The position numbers were made by a program, and so were the translations under genes. This document shows, in pieces, positions 16,262 through 23,693 of a DNA stretch of 32,548 nucleotides (position 1 is its first letter; each line of letters starts with the position of its first letter). The DNA comes from Flavobacteriales bacterium (GTDB taxonomy: Bacteria > Bacteroidota > Bacteroidia > Flavobacteriales_F > PHOS-HE28): NCBI GenBank assembly GCA_020847755.1, contig JADLBK010000180.1, forward strand, positions 1 to 32,548. The letters run 5' to 3'. The notes beneath the pieces are model-generated. The model was not told the origin of the DNA and searched no databases. It saw only the letters and a list, made by a program, of their open reading frames with translations.

Positions 16262-17068
16262 CTAACCGCGACCGGAGTCGATCGCGCGGCGCACGCTGCC
16301 GTGCTGCTTGAGCAGGGCGTTGGCCTCATCATAGCCGATGTCCAGGCCTTCCATCACCATGCGCGTGCCACGGTCGATGAGCTTCACGTTGCTGAGCTGC
16401 ATGTCCACCATGCGGTTGCCCTTCACCCGTCCAAGGCGGATCATGACGGCGGTGCTGATCATGTTCAGGACGAGCTTCTGCGCGGTGCCGCTCTTCATCC
16501 GGGTGCTGCCCGTGACGAACTCGGGCCCCACCACCACCACGATCGGGTGGTCGCTGACCGTGGTGACCGGGGCGCCCGGGTTGCAGGTGATGCATGCGGT
16601 GAGGATGCCGTGCCGCCGACAGGTCTCCAAGGCGCCCACCACATAGGGCGTGCCTCCGCTGGCCGCGATGCCCACCACCGTGTCATCCGCACCGATGGCG
16701 TGCTCCCCGAGGTCCTTCCAGCCCTGTTCACGATCGTCCTCGGCGAACTCCACCGCCTTGCGGATCGCGCGGTCACCCCCTGCGATAAGGCCCACGACCA
16801 GGCCATGCGGGACCCCGAAGGTGGGTGGGCATTCGCTGGCGTCCACGATGCCGAGCCGTCCGCTGGTGCCCGCGCCAAGGTAGAAGAGGCGCCCCCCACG
16901 CCGCATGCGTTCGGCAATGGCCTCCACCAGCTTCGCGATCTCCGGCAGCACACGTCCCACGGCCTCGGGCACGCCGCGGTCCTCCGTGTTGATGTGGCCG
17001 AGCAGCTCGGTGGTGCTCATGCGCTCGAGGTCGTTGTACGGCGAGGGGCTTTCGGTGATCTTCTCCAT
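16262..17068 (-). CDS. murQ: N-acetylmuramic acid 6-phosphate etherase
   Basis: A 268-residue cytosolic lyase that removes the lactyl ether from MurNAc 6-phosphate, giving GlcNAc 6-phosphate in peptidoglycan recycling. It is a SIS-fold enzyme: start TESPSPYNDLERMST; sugar-phosphate site FYLGAGTSGRLGIVDASECPPTFG-like at about 62-85; GIAASGGTPYV at about 133-143; and GSTRMKSGTAQKLVLNM at about 186-202. The two catalytic glutamates correspond to E79 (in DASEC) and E110 (in FAEDD); their separation of 31 residues equals that of E83/E114 in E. coli. The protein is somewhat shorter than E. coli MurQ because the C-terminal helical part is reduced, which is usual in Bacteroidota. No anmK or murNAc kinase gene is adjacent. 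The upstream box is CACCTTTG. Confidence 0.95.
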   Translation of the reverse strand: MEKITESPSPYNDLERMSTTELLGHINTEDRGVPEAVGRVLPEIAKLVEAIAERMRRGGRLFYLGAGTSGRLGIVDASECPPTFGVPHGLVVGLIAGGDRAIRKAVEFAEDDREQGWKDLGEHAIGADDTVVGIAASGGTPYVVGALETCRRHGILTACITCNPGAPVTTVSDHPIVVVVGPEFVTGSTRMKSGTAQKLVLNMISTAVMIRLGRVKGNRMVDMQLSNVKLIDRGTRMVMEGLDIGYDEANALLKQHGSVRRAIDSGRG

Positions 17069-17076
17069 GGCGTCGG

Positions 17077-17084
17077 CAAAGGTG
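17077..17084 (-). promoter_or_regulatory. Putative -7 box of murQ
   Basis: On the minus strand CACCTTTG, eight bases before the murQ start at 17068. Confidence 0.35.
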
Positions 17085-17126
17085 GGGGATGAGGTCGGAC
17101 CTGGTCGGGCGCACGTGCAGGAACGA

Positions 17127-17156
17127 AGAAGGGCCGCCCCGGAGGACGGCCCTTTT
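17127..17156 (-). terminator. Hairpin terminator after the esterase-like gene
   Basis: AAGGGCCG/CGGCCCTT arms (17129-17136 and 17147-17154, extended by two weak pairs) enclose a ten-base loop. On the minus strand the stem is followed by CTTCGTTCC, a weak T-rich tail. It lies about 20 bases beyond the stop at 17177 and before the murQ promoter. Confidence 0.65.
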
Positions 17157-17176
17157 CGAAAGGGAGGGATGTTGGA

Positions 17177-18949
17177 TCAGTTGAACGCGACGCGGCGCAC
17201 GGCACGACCTTCCGCGAACTCGAGGGTGAGGAAGTACGCCCCTCCGTCCAGTTCGCCGCGCTGAAGGATGATGACATCGGCGTTCACCGTGCTGTTGCGG
17301 ACCAGGCGACCATCCGGTGTGTGCAGGGTATAGCTCAACACCTTGCCCGCAGGGCTGCTGATGCGCACCGCATCGATGGCCGGGTTGGGGGCGATCACGA
17401 GAGCAGCTGCCGCAGCAGGTTCGGCGATGCCGACCGGCTGTCCCACGCAGTCGCAATTGGCGGTCCAAGCGTCGTTGATGGTGTTCGCGTCGCCGTCGTC
17501 GCAGGGCTGACCCGGCTGGTCGGGGCCGTCGATCACGCCCAGGCAATCAGGCGTGCCCAGCGCGCAGGGGCCGAGCTGCAGGGCGCAGACGATGCGCGGG
17601 TTCATGTAGCCCATCACCGTGTCCAGGTAAGCGCGACCCTTGGCCCCGCTCATGTCGGGGTTGCTGGCGAGGCTGGCCTGGTGGGTGGTGATGCCCAGTC
17701 CCGGGATCACCGTGGTGGCTGCCGGGCTGTTGGGGTCCCACCACTGCCAGGGGCTCGCTTCGTCGCTGGCCGGTGGGGTCCAACGCGGGCGCACCACAGG
17801 GAAGAGCCCTTCCGCGCCGGAGGCGATGGTGACCCCGTCGATCGTCTGGCCATAGAGCGATCGCGCACGGGCCGTGAACGGATCGTTGGTCAGGTTGGCG
17901 AAGCTGGTCTGGTTGCCCAAGCCGTTCACCCAGGGGATGAAGTAGTTGCTGCCGGGCACGTCCACGACCGGTCCGCCGGTGGTCGGCACGATCACGATGC
18001 CGTACGTGAAGGGTGCGAACGGGTCGAACACGGTGTGGAAGGCCACCATCGGCGCATCACCGGCCTCAGCCCAGGTGGTGTCGGCGAGCGCTCCGCCCAT
18101 GTTCACGCAGAAGTGCGTCTCATGATCGAAGCCGTTCGACCGATAGAGCGTGAGCTGACCGTTCAGGCCGGCCAGGTTGCCGACCGCATTGGTGTCGACA
18201 TAGCTGACGTTCGGGTTGAAGGGGTCGGGCCGGAACTTCTCCACGAAGAGCTCGCTGCCCTTGTCCAGCGTGGTGTGCGCCAGGGCGATGTAGCCACCGG
18301 TGCCTTCACCGAGCACGATGATCTTGTCCGGGTCGATGCCGTAGGTGTTGGCCGCGGCCGCTTCTTCCTTGTGCGTGCGCACGCACTGGCGCACGTCGTG
18401 GATCGCCCGGTAGATGGCGTTGAGCAACTGCCCGCGACGCTCCTCCTCGGTGGCGGCCAGGGGGTTCCAGCCCAGCCGATAGCTCATGCTCACCGCCACA
18501 TAGCCGCGGCGCGCCATGCGCTTGCACACCTCCACAGCGCAGCTGTCCGTGCGCGTACCCACCGGGCTGCCGTTCTGCGGGGGAGGCAGCGCGTTGCCGG
18601 TGTGGATGTACAGCACCATCGGCCGCTCGGTGACGGCATCCACGTTCTGATCGGGTTCGTAGATGTCCATCCGCAGCTCGCGCACCTTCACGGCCGTGCT
18701 ACCGTCCGTGGGGTCGAAGAAGGGAGCCGGGATGGGCTGCTGGGTGCTCACCAGTGTCTGCAGTTGGGTGACCTCTGCGGGCACGTTGGGGCTGGCCAGG
18801 TTGCTGGTGAGGAAGTCGATGTTGGTACCGAAGGGCACGTTCGGTGTGATGACCACCTGTCCGTCGGTGAACACCTCGTCGATGTAGCGCTGCTGGGCCA
18901 CTGCCAACGCGGGCAGTGCGAGCAGAAGCAAGGGTAGGGCTCGTTTCAT
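17177..18949 (-). CDS. Secreted esterase-like alpha/beta-hydrolase, nucleophile Ser replaced by Gly, T9SS type A domain
   Basis: A 590-residue exported protein. Residues 1-19 are a signal peptide (LALPALAVAQ). About 85-430 resemble a carboxylesterase/alpha-beta-hydrolase domain: LRMDIYEP, MVLYIHTGN (oxyanion region, normally HGGG), RMARRGYVAVSMSYRLGW, AIYRAIHDVRQCVRTH, and the elbow LGEGTGGYIAL at 213-223. The elbow is normally G-x-S-x-G; here the nucleophile position 216 is Gly (codon 18304-18302, GGC), so classical esterase chemistry is not expected. About 480-500 contain the DGDANTINDAWTANCDC motif common before sorting domains in this phylum. The last ~85 residues are a T9SS type A domain (VIAPNPAIDAVRIS ... 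GGAYFLTL). It is monocistronic: a promoter box lies upstream and a hairpin follows. An esterase-derived surface binding protein is one reading; an enzyme with a shifted nucleophile (Thr217) is another. Confidence 0.85.
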   Translation of the reverse strand: MKRALPLLLLALPALAVAQQRYIDEVFTDGQVVITPNVPFGTNIDFLTSNLASPNVPAEVTQLQTLVSTQQPIPAPFFDPTDGSTAVKVRELRMDIYEPDQNVDAVTERPMVLYIHTGNALPPPQNGSPVGTRTDSCAVEVCKRMARRGYVAVSMSYRLGWNPLAATEEERRGQLLNAIYRAIHDVRQCVRTHKEEAAAANTYGIDPDKIIVLGEGTGGYIALAHTTLDKGSELFVEKFRPDPFNPNVSYVDTNAVGNLAGLNGQLTLYRSNGFDHETHFCVNMGGALADTTWAEAGDAPMVAFHTVFDPFAPFTYGIVIVPTTGGPVVDVPGSNYFIPWVNGLGNQTSFANLTNDPFTARARSLYGQTIDGVTIASGAEGLFPVVRPRWTPPASDEASPWQWWDPNSPAATTVIPGLGITTHQASLASNPDMSGAKGRAYLDTVMGYMNPRIVCALQLGPCALGTPDCLGVIDGPDQPGQPCDDGDANTINDAWTANCDCVGQPVGIAEPAAAAALVIAPNPAIDAVRISSPAGKVLSYTLHTPDGRLVRNSTVNADVIILQRGELDGGAYFLTLEFAEGRAVRRVAFN

Positions 18950-18972
18950 GGATCCTGGGTTTGATCAGGTTC

Positions 18973-18980
18973 CGAAGATA
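18973..18980 (-). promoter_or_regulatory. Putative -7 box of the esterase-like gene
   Basis: On the minus strand TATCTTCG, 23 bases before the start at 18949; differs from TAnnTTTG at one position. Confidence 0.45.
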
Positions 18981-19018
18981 GGGATGGACCTGTGTAGCTC
19001 CGGAGGATGGGAGCGGAT

Positions 19019-19038
19019 GTATGTATGGCCATACATAC
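19019..19038. repeat. Palindrome copy 1 (perfect, 20 bp)
   Basis: GTATGTATGGCCATACATAC, fully self-complementary. It ends 39 bases upstream (minus strand) of the -7 box of the esterase-like gene, so it could act as an operator for that gene. Confidence 0.9.
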
Positions 19039-19212
19039 GTCGAGTGGGCAACCGCAACAACCCGCGCCCTCGTTCGGAGCTTGCAGCTGTTCGAATGAGA
19101 TCTCACCACCTCCCCGCCGGCGCATTGCTATTCTGCGTGTGGACGCGCCTGGGCCGGCGTCGGGCCCATGGTGGCTCGTAGCGCTTCAGCCGGTGAAGGA
19201 CCGTTCATGACA

Positions 19213-19230
19213 TATGTATGGCCATACATA
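19213..19230. repeat. Palindrome copy 2 (perfect, 18 bp)
   Basis: TATGTATGGCCATACATA, fully self-complementary; the flanks CA and CG break the symmetry. Confidence 0.9.
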
Positions 19231-19325
19231 CGTTGACGGATGACCTGGAACCGGCTGACCCAGGTCGGAACCCCGCTATTCGTGGGGATTGGTGCGTGTC
19301 AGGCCTGCGCGACGACGGTTGTCGA

Positions 19326-19349
19326 ACATATGTATGGCCATACATATGT
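19326..19349. repeat. Palindrome copy 3 (perfect, 24 bp)
   Basis: The longest copy: the 18-bp core at 19329-19346 is extended by three further symmetrical base pairs on each side (ACA...TGT), creating CATATG at both ends. Confidence 0.9.
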
Positions 19350-19443
19350 CCAGGGCTCCAGAGCAGCCTATCCGACAATATGCGCTCCATTGCACGCGGC
19401 TTTCAGTGGTTCGAGCAGCCTTGATGCACTGGGCCGCGAAGTA

Positions 19444-19457
19444 TGTATGGCCATACA
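19444..19457. repeat. Palindrome copy 4 (perfect core, 14 bp)
   Basis: TGTATGGCCATACA is intact. The left flank GTA still matches copy 1 but the right flank has drifted (ACT). It lies 36 bases downstream of the receptor stop on the minus strand. Confidence 0.85.
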
Positions 19458-19492
19458 ACTGTTCGGGAGCGGCCCGAAGCCCCCCGACCCCT

Positions 19493-22441
19493 TCACCGCC
19501 GGTCCAGCTCGTAGATCAGCTGCACGTACCCCAACCGGCCCACCGCCGGTCCACCGTAGACCAGGTACACATCGTTGGTCCACATCCGTTCCAGTCGCTC
19601 GTCATCCGGAACGCGCTCGTCGAACAAGGGCACGACCCCGAAGAGGTTGCTGCAGCCCACCTTCACGGTCAGTCCCGGCTTCGGAAACTTCACGTTCACC
19701 TGCGCGTCCACCATGTCGTAGCTCGGTATGGCGCCGGTGAACTGGGGTGAGCCTTCGAAGGTGAAGCCTTCCACGAATTTGTAGTTGATGCCGAAGCCCA
19801 GGTCACGCCGGTCCGTCCACGGGATCCGCAGGTCATGACCCGTGAAGCCCACGTTGAACTTGTTCAGCGGGGTGTTGAAGGCCGGGATGATCGGATCGTC
19901 CTCCCCGGCGATCAAGCGGTTGTAGCTGTAGTTCACACTGTAGGTCATCCGCTTGCGGTAGTAGTTCACCCCGAGGTTGCCGCCCAGTGTGCGCACCGTG
20001 CTGTTGCTGTTCGCCGCCACGCGGTACACCTGGAGCTCCAGCGGAAAGCCGGTCACCTGATCGAAGCTCCCATCGATGCCGATGAGGTAGCCGATGAAGT
20101 CCGTGTACCAGCTCGTGTAGCCGCTCGCGTCCACGTAGAACTTCTCGTTCAGGGTGCCCCGGTAGCCGGCCTCCACGGTGAGCACCTTTTCCGGCCTGAT
20201 GCGGTCCACGTTGAAGTACTCCAGCTTGGACAGGCCCTCCAGCAGGGTCGGTGAGCTGCGGTAGTCGTTGAAGCTCTCGATCGTGATCAGGCTGTCGCGC
20301 CCTTCCTCGAACTGGCCGTCGATGTTGCCCAGCAGGATGGCTCTTCCCACATTGTAATAGAGGTACTGGTCGGCCAGCGTCGGATTGCGCACGCCGCGGC
20401 TCACGCTCACCCGGAGCACATGGTCGGCGTTCGGCGTGTACACCGCGCTCAGCGCAGGCGAGACCTGGGGCTCGAAGTTCTGGTTCTTGTCCACCCGCAC
20501 CGTCAGGGCCAGCCGCAGCTTGTCCTGCATGAGCTTCTTCTCCAGGCCCGCGTAGCCGCCCGCTTCCCAGTTGGTGATCACGATGTCCGCCGTGTCCTTG
20601 AAGATGGTGCCCGCACTGTTGGGCCGGTACAACCGTCCGTTGCCCCCCACGGTGATCTCCGCGAACCGCGGCTTGAAGCGGTATTCCCCCATGGCGTGGT
20701 ACAGCGCCGACCGGTCGAAGAAGAGCGAGCCCCCTTCGGTGAAGCGCCGCGAGCGGATCTCGTCCAGCTTGTCGTTGAAGCGGTCGGTGCCCACCAGGTA
20801 TGCCGGGTCCAGCTCGGTGTTGTCCGTGCGGTCGATGCTGTCGGCGACCAGCTGATGGTAGCCGCTGAACAGCGCGGTATTGTCGGCAACGAACTGCGTG
20901 AGGTAGTCGTCATAGGCCTCCTGTGTGGTGATGCCTTGCGCGATGGCCTCGCTCGGCGTGAGGTAGCCGGGTTGCGTGGCGTTCAGCAGCGGCTTGATCC
21001 AGGTCTCCCATAGCGTGAAGTAGCGGATGTTCCACTCGGTGGTGACCCCGCTCGCCTCCTGCAGGCGAAGACCGGTGGTGTAGATGTCGTAGGTGTCCCC
21101 GGCATCCTCATGCGTCACATAGCTCCGGAAGAACCAGCGTCCTTCCTGGCGGAGCTCGAGGCGGTGCTGGAAGAACTGCACACCTTCCAGACGGTACCGG
21201 TTGTCGCCCTGATACACCGTGCTCCCGCGGCTGTAGTTGGTCGCGACCTGCACTTCCACGCTGTCGGTGATCCGGTAATGCAGGCTCAGACCCGCCTTCA
21301 GGTTGTTGGTGCCATAGTCCACCAGGTCCGTTTCGCGATAGCCGGGACGCAGGAAGAGCCCGAGGCCCGGGTACTGCCGTCGACTGAAGAGGGATACGCT
21401 GAAGTCGTTGTTCGCCGTCACCCACTCATCGCCGTAGCTGTTCACCGCGTCGTAGCGACCCGGGTTGTCCGCTCCCGTCGGGCTGTTGCTGGTGGGGTCG
21501 TGGTTCTCGGCGTACCAGTCCTCCGCGCGCATGGCGAACAGGTTCAGCTTGTACGCGAAGCGTTCGCGGCCTTCCTTGTTCTTGAACACCTGGGCCCAGC
21601 GCACGGCCCCTTCCAGCAGGTCGCGTTCCCCGGCCTTTGCGCTCACGCTCAGTCCCGGAAAGGCCCACGGGCTCTTCGTGGTCATGTTGATCACCCCGTT
21701 GAAGGCGCCCGGACCGTAGAACGCGCTGCTCGCCCCCGCGATCGCGTCCACCTTCATCACGTCCAGGTCACTTGCCCCCAGGAAGTTGCCCAGGCTGAAG
21801 TTGAGGCCCGGGCTCTGGTTGTCCACGCCGTCGATCAGCTGCAGGCTGCGCACCGGGCTGGTGCTGTTGAAGCCGCGCGTGTTGATCACCTTGAAGCCGA
21901 AGCTCGCGGCCGTCATGTCCACGCCTTTCAACGTGCCCAGGCTCTCGTAGAAGTCGCCGCTCGGTGCCTCCCGGATGGCGATGATGTCCATGCTCTCCAC
22001 CGTGAGCGGGGCCTGCTTCTGCTTCTCGCTGATCCTGCTGCCCACCACCTCGGCCTCCTGCAACAGCACCTGGTCCGCGCTCAACTTGAACTTCAGCTCC
22101 TGGTCGGGGCTCTTCACCTCCACCTCCAGGTCGGTGAAGCCCACGTAGCTGATCACCAGCACGTATGGCGGCAGCTCGTTCACCGGCAGCTCGAACCGGC
22201 CGTCGAGGTCCGTCTGCGTCACCGCCTTCGTGCCCTTCAGCGCCACGGTGGCACCGATGAGCGTTTCACCGCTGCCGGCGTCGCTCACCACACCGCGCAG
22301 CTTGTACTGCTGGGCCAGCGTGGTCAACGGAAGCAGCAACGCCAGTAACAGGATCGGGCGGACCAGCGGCGCGTTCGCGCGCGGCGGGGGCAACGGTCTG
22401 TGTTCCGTTGACCGGTCGAAGCGGTGTCGGGGGAGGCGCAT
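19493..22441 (-). CDS. TonB-dependent receptor with carboxypeptidase-regulatory N-terminal domain
   Basis: A 982-residue outer-membrane receptor. The signal peptide runs to about residue 44 (LLLALLLPLTTLAQ) after an unusually long N-terminal region. About 46-125 are a CarboxypepD_reg-like domain (KLRGVVSDAGSGETLIGATV ... DGRFELPV). About 142-260 are the plug (VINTRGFNS, LQLIDGVDNQSPG, VDAIAGASSAFYGPGAFNGVINM). The remainder is a large beta-barrel with many aromatic-rich strands (RVSVSRGVRNPTLADQYLYY, VEAGYRGTLNEKFYVDASGY) ending GRLGYVQLIYELDRR. It takes up a ligand using TonB energy; the ligand is unknown. It is not followed by a SusD-like lipoprotein, so it is not a typical SusCD pair. The ATG at 22441 fits the -7-like box at 22463-22456; a TTG six codons upstream is less likely. 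Confidence 0.93.
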   Translation of the reverse strand: MRLPRHRFDRSTEHRPLPPPRANAPLVRPILLLALLLPLTTLAQQYKLRGVVSDAGSGETLIGATVALKGTKAVTQTDLDGRFELPVNELPPYVLVISYVGFTDLEVEVKSPDQELKFKLSADQVLLQEAEVVGSRISEKQKQAPLTVESMDIIAIREAPSGDFYESLGTLKGVDMTAASFGFKVINTRGFNSTSPVRSLQLIDGVDNQSPGLNFSLGNFLGASDLDVMKVDAIAGASSAFYGPGAFNGVINMTTKSPWAFPGLSVSAKAGERDLLEGAVRWAQVFKNKEGRERFAYKLNLFAMRAEDWYAENHDPTSNSPTGADNPGRYDAVNSYGDEWVTANNDFSVSLFSRRQYPGLGLFLRPGYRETDLVDYGTNNLKAGLSLHYRITDSVEVQVATNYSRGSTVYQGDNRYRLEGVQFFQHRLELRQEGRWFFRSYVTHEDAGDTYDIYTTGLRLQEASGVTTEWNIRYFTLWETWIKPLLNATQPGYLTPSEAIAQGITTQEAYDDYLTQFVADNTALFSGYHQLVADSIDRTDNTELDPAYLVGTDRFNDKLDEIRSRRFTEGGSLFFDRSALYHAMGEYRFKPRFAEITVGGNGRLYRPNSAGTIFKDTADIVITNWEAGGYAGLEKKLMQDKLRLALTVRVDKNQNFEPQVSPALSAVYTPNADHVLRVSVSRGVRNPTLADQYLYYNVGRAILLGNIDGQFEEGRDSLITIESFNDYRSSPTLLEGLSKLEYFNVDRIRPEKVLTVEAGYRGTLNEKFYVDASGYTSWYTDFIGYLIGIDGSFDQVTGFPLELQVYRVAANSNSTVRTLGGNLGVNYYRKRMTYSVNYSYNRLIAGEDDPIIPAFNTPLNKFNVGFTGHDLRIPWTDRRDLGFGINYKFVEGFTFEGSPQFTGAIPSYDMVDAQVNVKFPKPGLTVKVGCSNLFGVVPLFDERVPDDERLERMWTNDVYLVYGGPAVGRLGYVQLIYELDRR

Positions 22442-22455
22442 CGGTCGGGATGCGC

Positions 22456-22463
22456 ACAAGATA
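22456..22463 (-). promoter_or_regulatory. Putative -7 box of the TonB-dependent receptor
   Basis: On the minus strand TATCTTGT, 14 bases before the ATG at 22441. The leader implied is too short for a riboswitch. Confidence 0.38.
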
Positions 22464-22532
22464 GCAGGCGCTTCCGGTCACTGTCACGCGGCCCGGACCA
22501 TGAACCGGTGAGGCCGCCTGAGCGTTCCTTCA

Positions 22533-22540
22533 CACCTTCG
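22533..22540 (+). promoter_or_regulatory. Putative -7 box of the lipase gene
   Basis: CACCTTCG, eight bases before the ATG at 22549. Confidence 0.3.
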
Positions 22541-22548
22541 CGACGACC

Positions 22549-23649
22549 ATGCGCCGACTTACACTCCTGCTGGCCGCGTCCGCGGTCCATACGCTTTGCT
22601 CCGGTCAGCTCCGGCCGGGATTCGACAAGGCCGAATACACCGAGCTGCTCCGCGTCTTCGCCGCGCAGGCCGATACCACGATGGAGGGCTTCAACCTACC
22701 GAGGCCCGAGCGCTTCGCCCTGGCCTGGAAGAGCCCGGTGGTGGGGCTGCAGAACCGCTGGGACCTGTACACCGACGGCGCCGGCACCGCAGCGATCGTG
22801 GTGCGCGGCACCACCGCCCAGCTGGCCAGTTGGTTGGAGAACTTCCACGCGGTCCTCGTGCCCGCCGAGGGCGAACTGGACCTGGATGGCGGTGAGCCCT
22901 TCCGATACACCCTGAGCGACGACCCCGCTGCACGCGTACACCTGGGCTGGCTCATCGGCCTGGGCCATCTGCAGCGCAGCATCCTGCCGGCCATCGACTC
23001 GCTGGTCTCCGCAGGCACGCGCCAGCTCATCCTGTGCGGCCACAGCCAGGGCGGGGCCATCACCTACCTGCTCACCGCGCATCTGTGGCACCTGCGCGCC
23101 ATCGGCCGCCTGCCCGCCGATCTGGTGATGAAGACCTACTGCAGCGCGGCCCCCAAACCCGGCAACCTGCCCTTCGCCTACGGATACGAGGCCGCCCAAC
23201 GCGAAGGCTGGGCCATGAACGTGGTGAACAGCGCCGATTGGGTGCCCGAGGTGCCTGTCACCGTACAGACGGTGGACGACTTCAATCCGGTGAACCCCTT
23301 CCGCAACGCGCGCAAGGCCATCCGTTCGCTGCCCTTCCCGCAGGACCTCGGCCTGCGCATCCTCTTCAACCGGCTCGACCGGCCCACGCGGAAAGCGCGC
23401 CGCAGCTACCACCGCGTGCTGGGCCGCACCATCGGCCGCCTGGCCGCGAAGAACCTGCCCGGCTACACGGCCCCCGAACTGCCGGAAGGCACGCACTTCG
23501 TGCGCACGGGCCCCTTTGTGGTGCTGCGGCCCGATGCCGCCTACCGGGCGCGCTTCGTGGACGATCCGAAGAAGGTGTTCATGCACCACCTCATGGAGCC
23601 CTACTACGACCTGATGTTGCGCTTCCCCGATCGGGTGCGCATGCCCTGA
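22549..23649 (+). CDS. Exported class 3-type lipase family protein
   Basis: A 366-residue protein with a signal peptide (MRRLTLLLAASAVHTLCSGQ). The fold is that of fungal-type class 3 lipases: IVVRGTTAQLASWLENF at about 83-99 is the strand and oxyanion region, and GHSQGGAITYLLTAHL (164-179) is the nucleophile elbow with Ser166. The candidate acid and base are in VVNSADWVPEVP (Asp) and near EGTHFVRTGP (His). The middle segment YCSAAPKPGNLPFAYGYE matches the 'G-x-P-R/K-x-G' turn of the family. It probably hydrolyses lipid esters in the periplasm or outside the cell; I see no T9SS domain or lipobox. The gene is divergent from the TonB-dependent receptor and is followed 44 bases later by the metallo-beta-lactamase gene, which has its own promoter box. 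Confidence 0.87.
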   Translation: MRRLTLLLAASAVHTLCSGQLRPGFDKAEYTELLRVFAAQADTTMEGFNLPRPERFALAWKSPVVGLQNRWDLYTDGAGTAAIVVRGTTAQLASWLENFHAVLVPAEGELDLDGGEPFRYTLSDDPAARVHLGWLIGLGHLQRSILPAIDSLVSAGTRQLILCGHSQGGAITYLLTAHLWHLRAIGRLPADLVMKTYCSAAPKPGNLPFAYGYEAAQREGWAMNVVNSADWVPEVPVTVQTVDDFNPVNPFRNARKAIRSLPFPQDLGLRILFNRLDRPTRKARRSYHRVLGRTIGRLAAKNLPGYTAPELPEGTHFVRTGPFVVLRPDAAYRARFVDDPKKVFMHHLMEPYYDLMLRFPDRVRMP

Positions 23650-23681
23650 GGCTGATGGCCCGGGCGAGGCCACGACCTGCG

Positions 23682-23689
23682 TAGCTTGC
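23682..23689 (+). promoter_or_regulatory. Putative -7 box of the beta-CASP gene
   Basis: TAGCTTGC, four bases before the ATG at 23694. Confidence 0.35.
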
Positions 23690-23693
23690 GCCC

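Larger units (their letters stand above)
18950..19492. other. 543-bp non-coding region with four palindromic repeats
   Basis: The only gap longer than 300 bases. It separates the end of the TonB-dependent receptor gene (19493) from the start of the esterase-like gene (18949), both on the minus strand. It holds the esterase promoter box at its left end and four copies of a palindrome with core TGTATGGCCATACA, centred at 19028.5, 19221.5, 19337.5 and 19450.5 (spacing 193, 116 and 113 bp). The sequences between copies show no resemblance to one another by eye. Small open frames across it arise only because the palindromes translate repetitively (YVWPYI, CMAIH), and none has a start context or family resemblance. 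No RNA gene is recognised. Confidence 0.85.

Noticed and set aside
19019-19457. CRISPR array
   Set aside because: Only four repeats, self-complementary and of unequal length; the spacers are about 90 to 175 bases and there are no cas genes.
19444-19457. Palindrome copy 4 as a terminator of the TonB-dependent receptor gene
   Set aside because: The stem has no loop-forming centre of usual size and no T-run follows; the same sequence occurs three more times further downstream.
19205-19750. Small open frames across the palindrome region (peptides with MAIH, YVWPYI, MYGHTY)
   Set aside because: The repeated peptides come from translating the palindrome on both strands; frames run into the receptor gene in antisense and lack a promoter box or family match.
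19493-22441. SusC/SusD polysaccharide utilisation locus
   Set aside because: No SusD-like lipoprotein, glycosidase or sensor gene is next to the receptor.
22442-22548. Cobalamin riboswitch before the TonB-dependent receptor
   Set aside because: The putative promoter box leaves a leader of only about ten bases, and no riboswitch-like conserved structure is seen.
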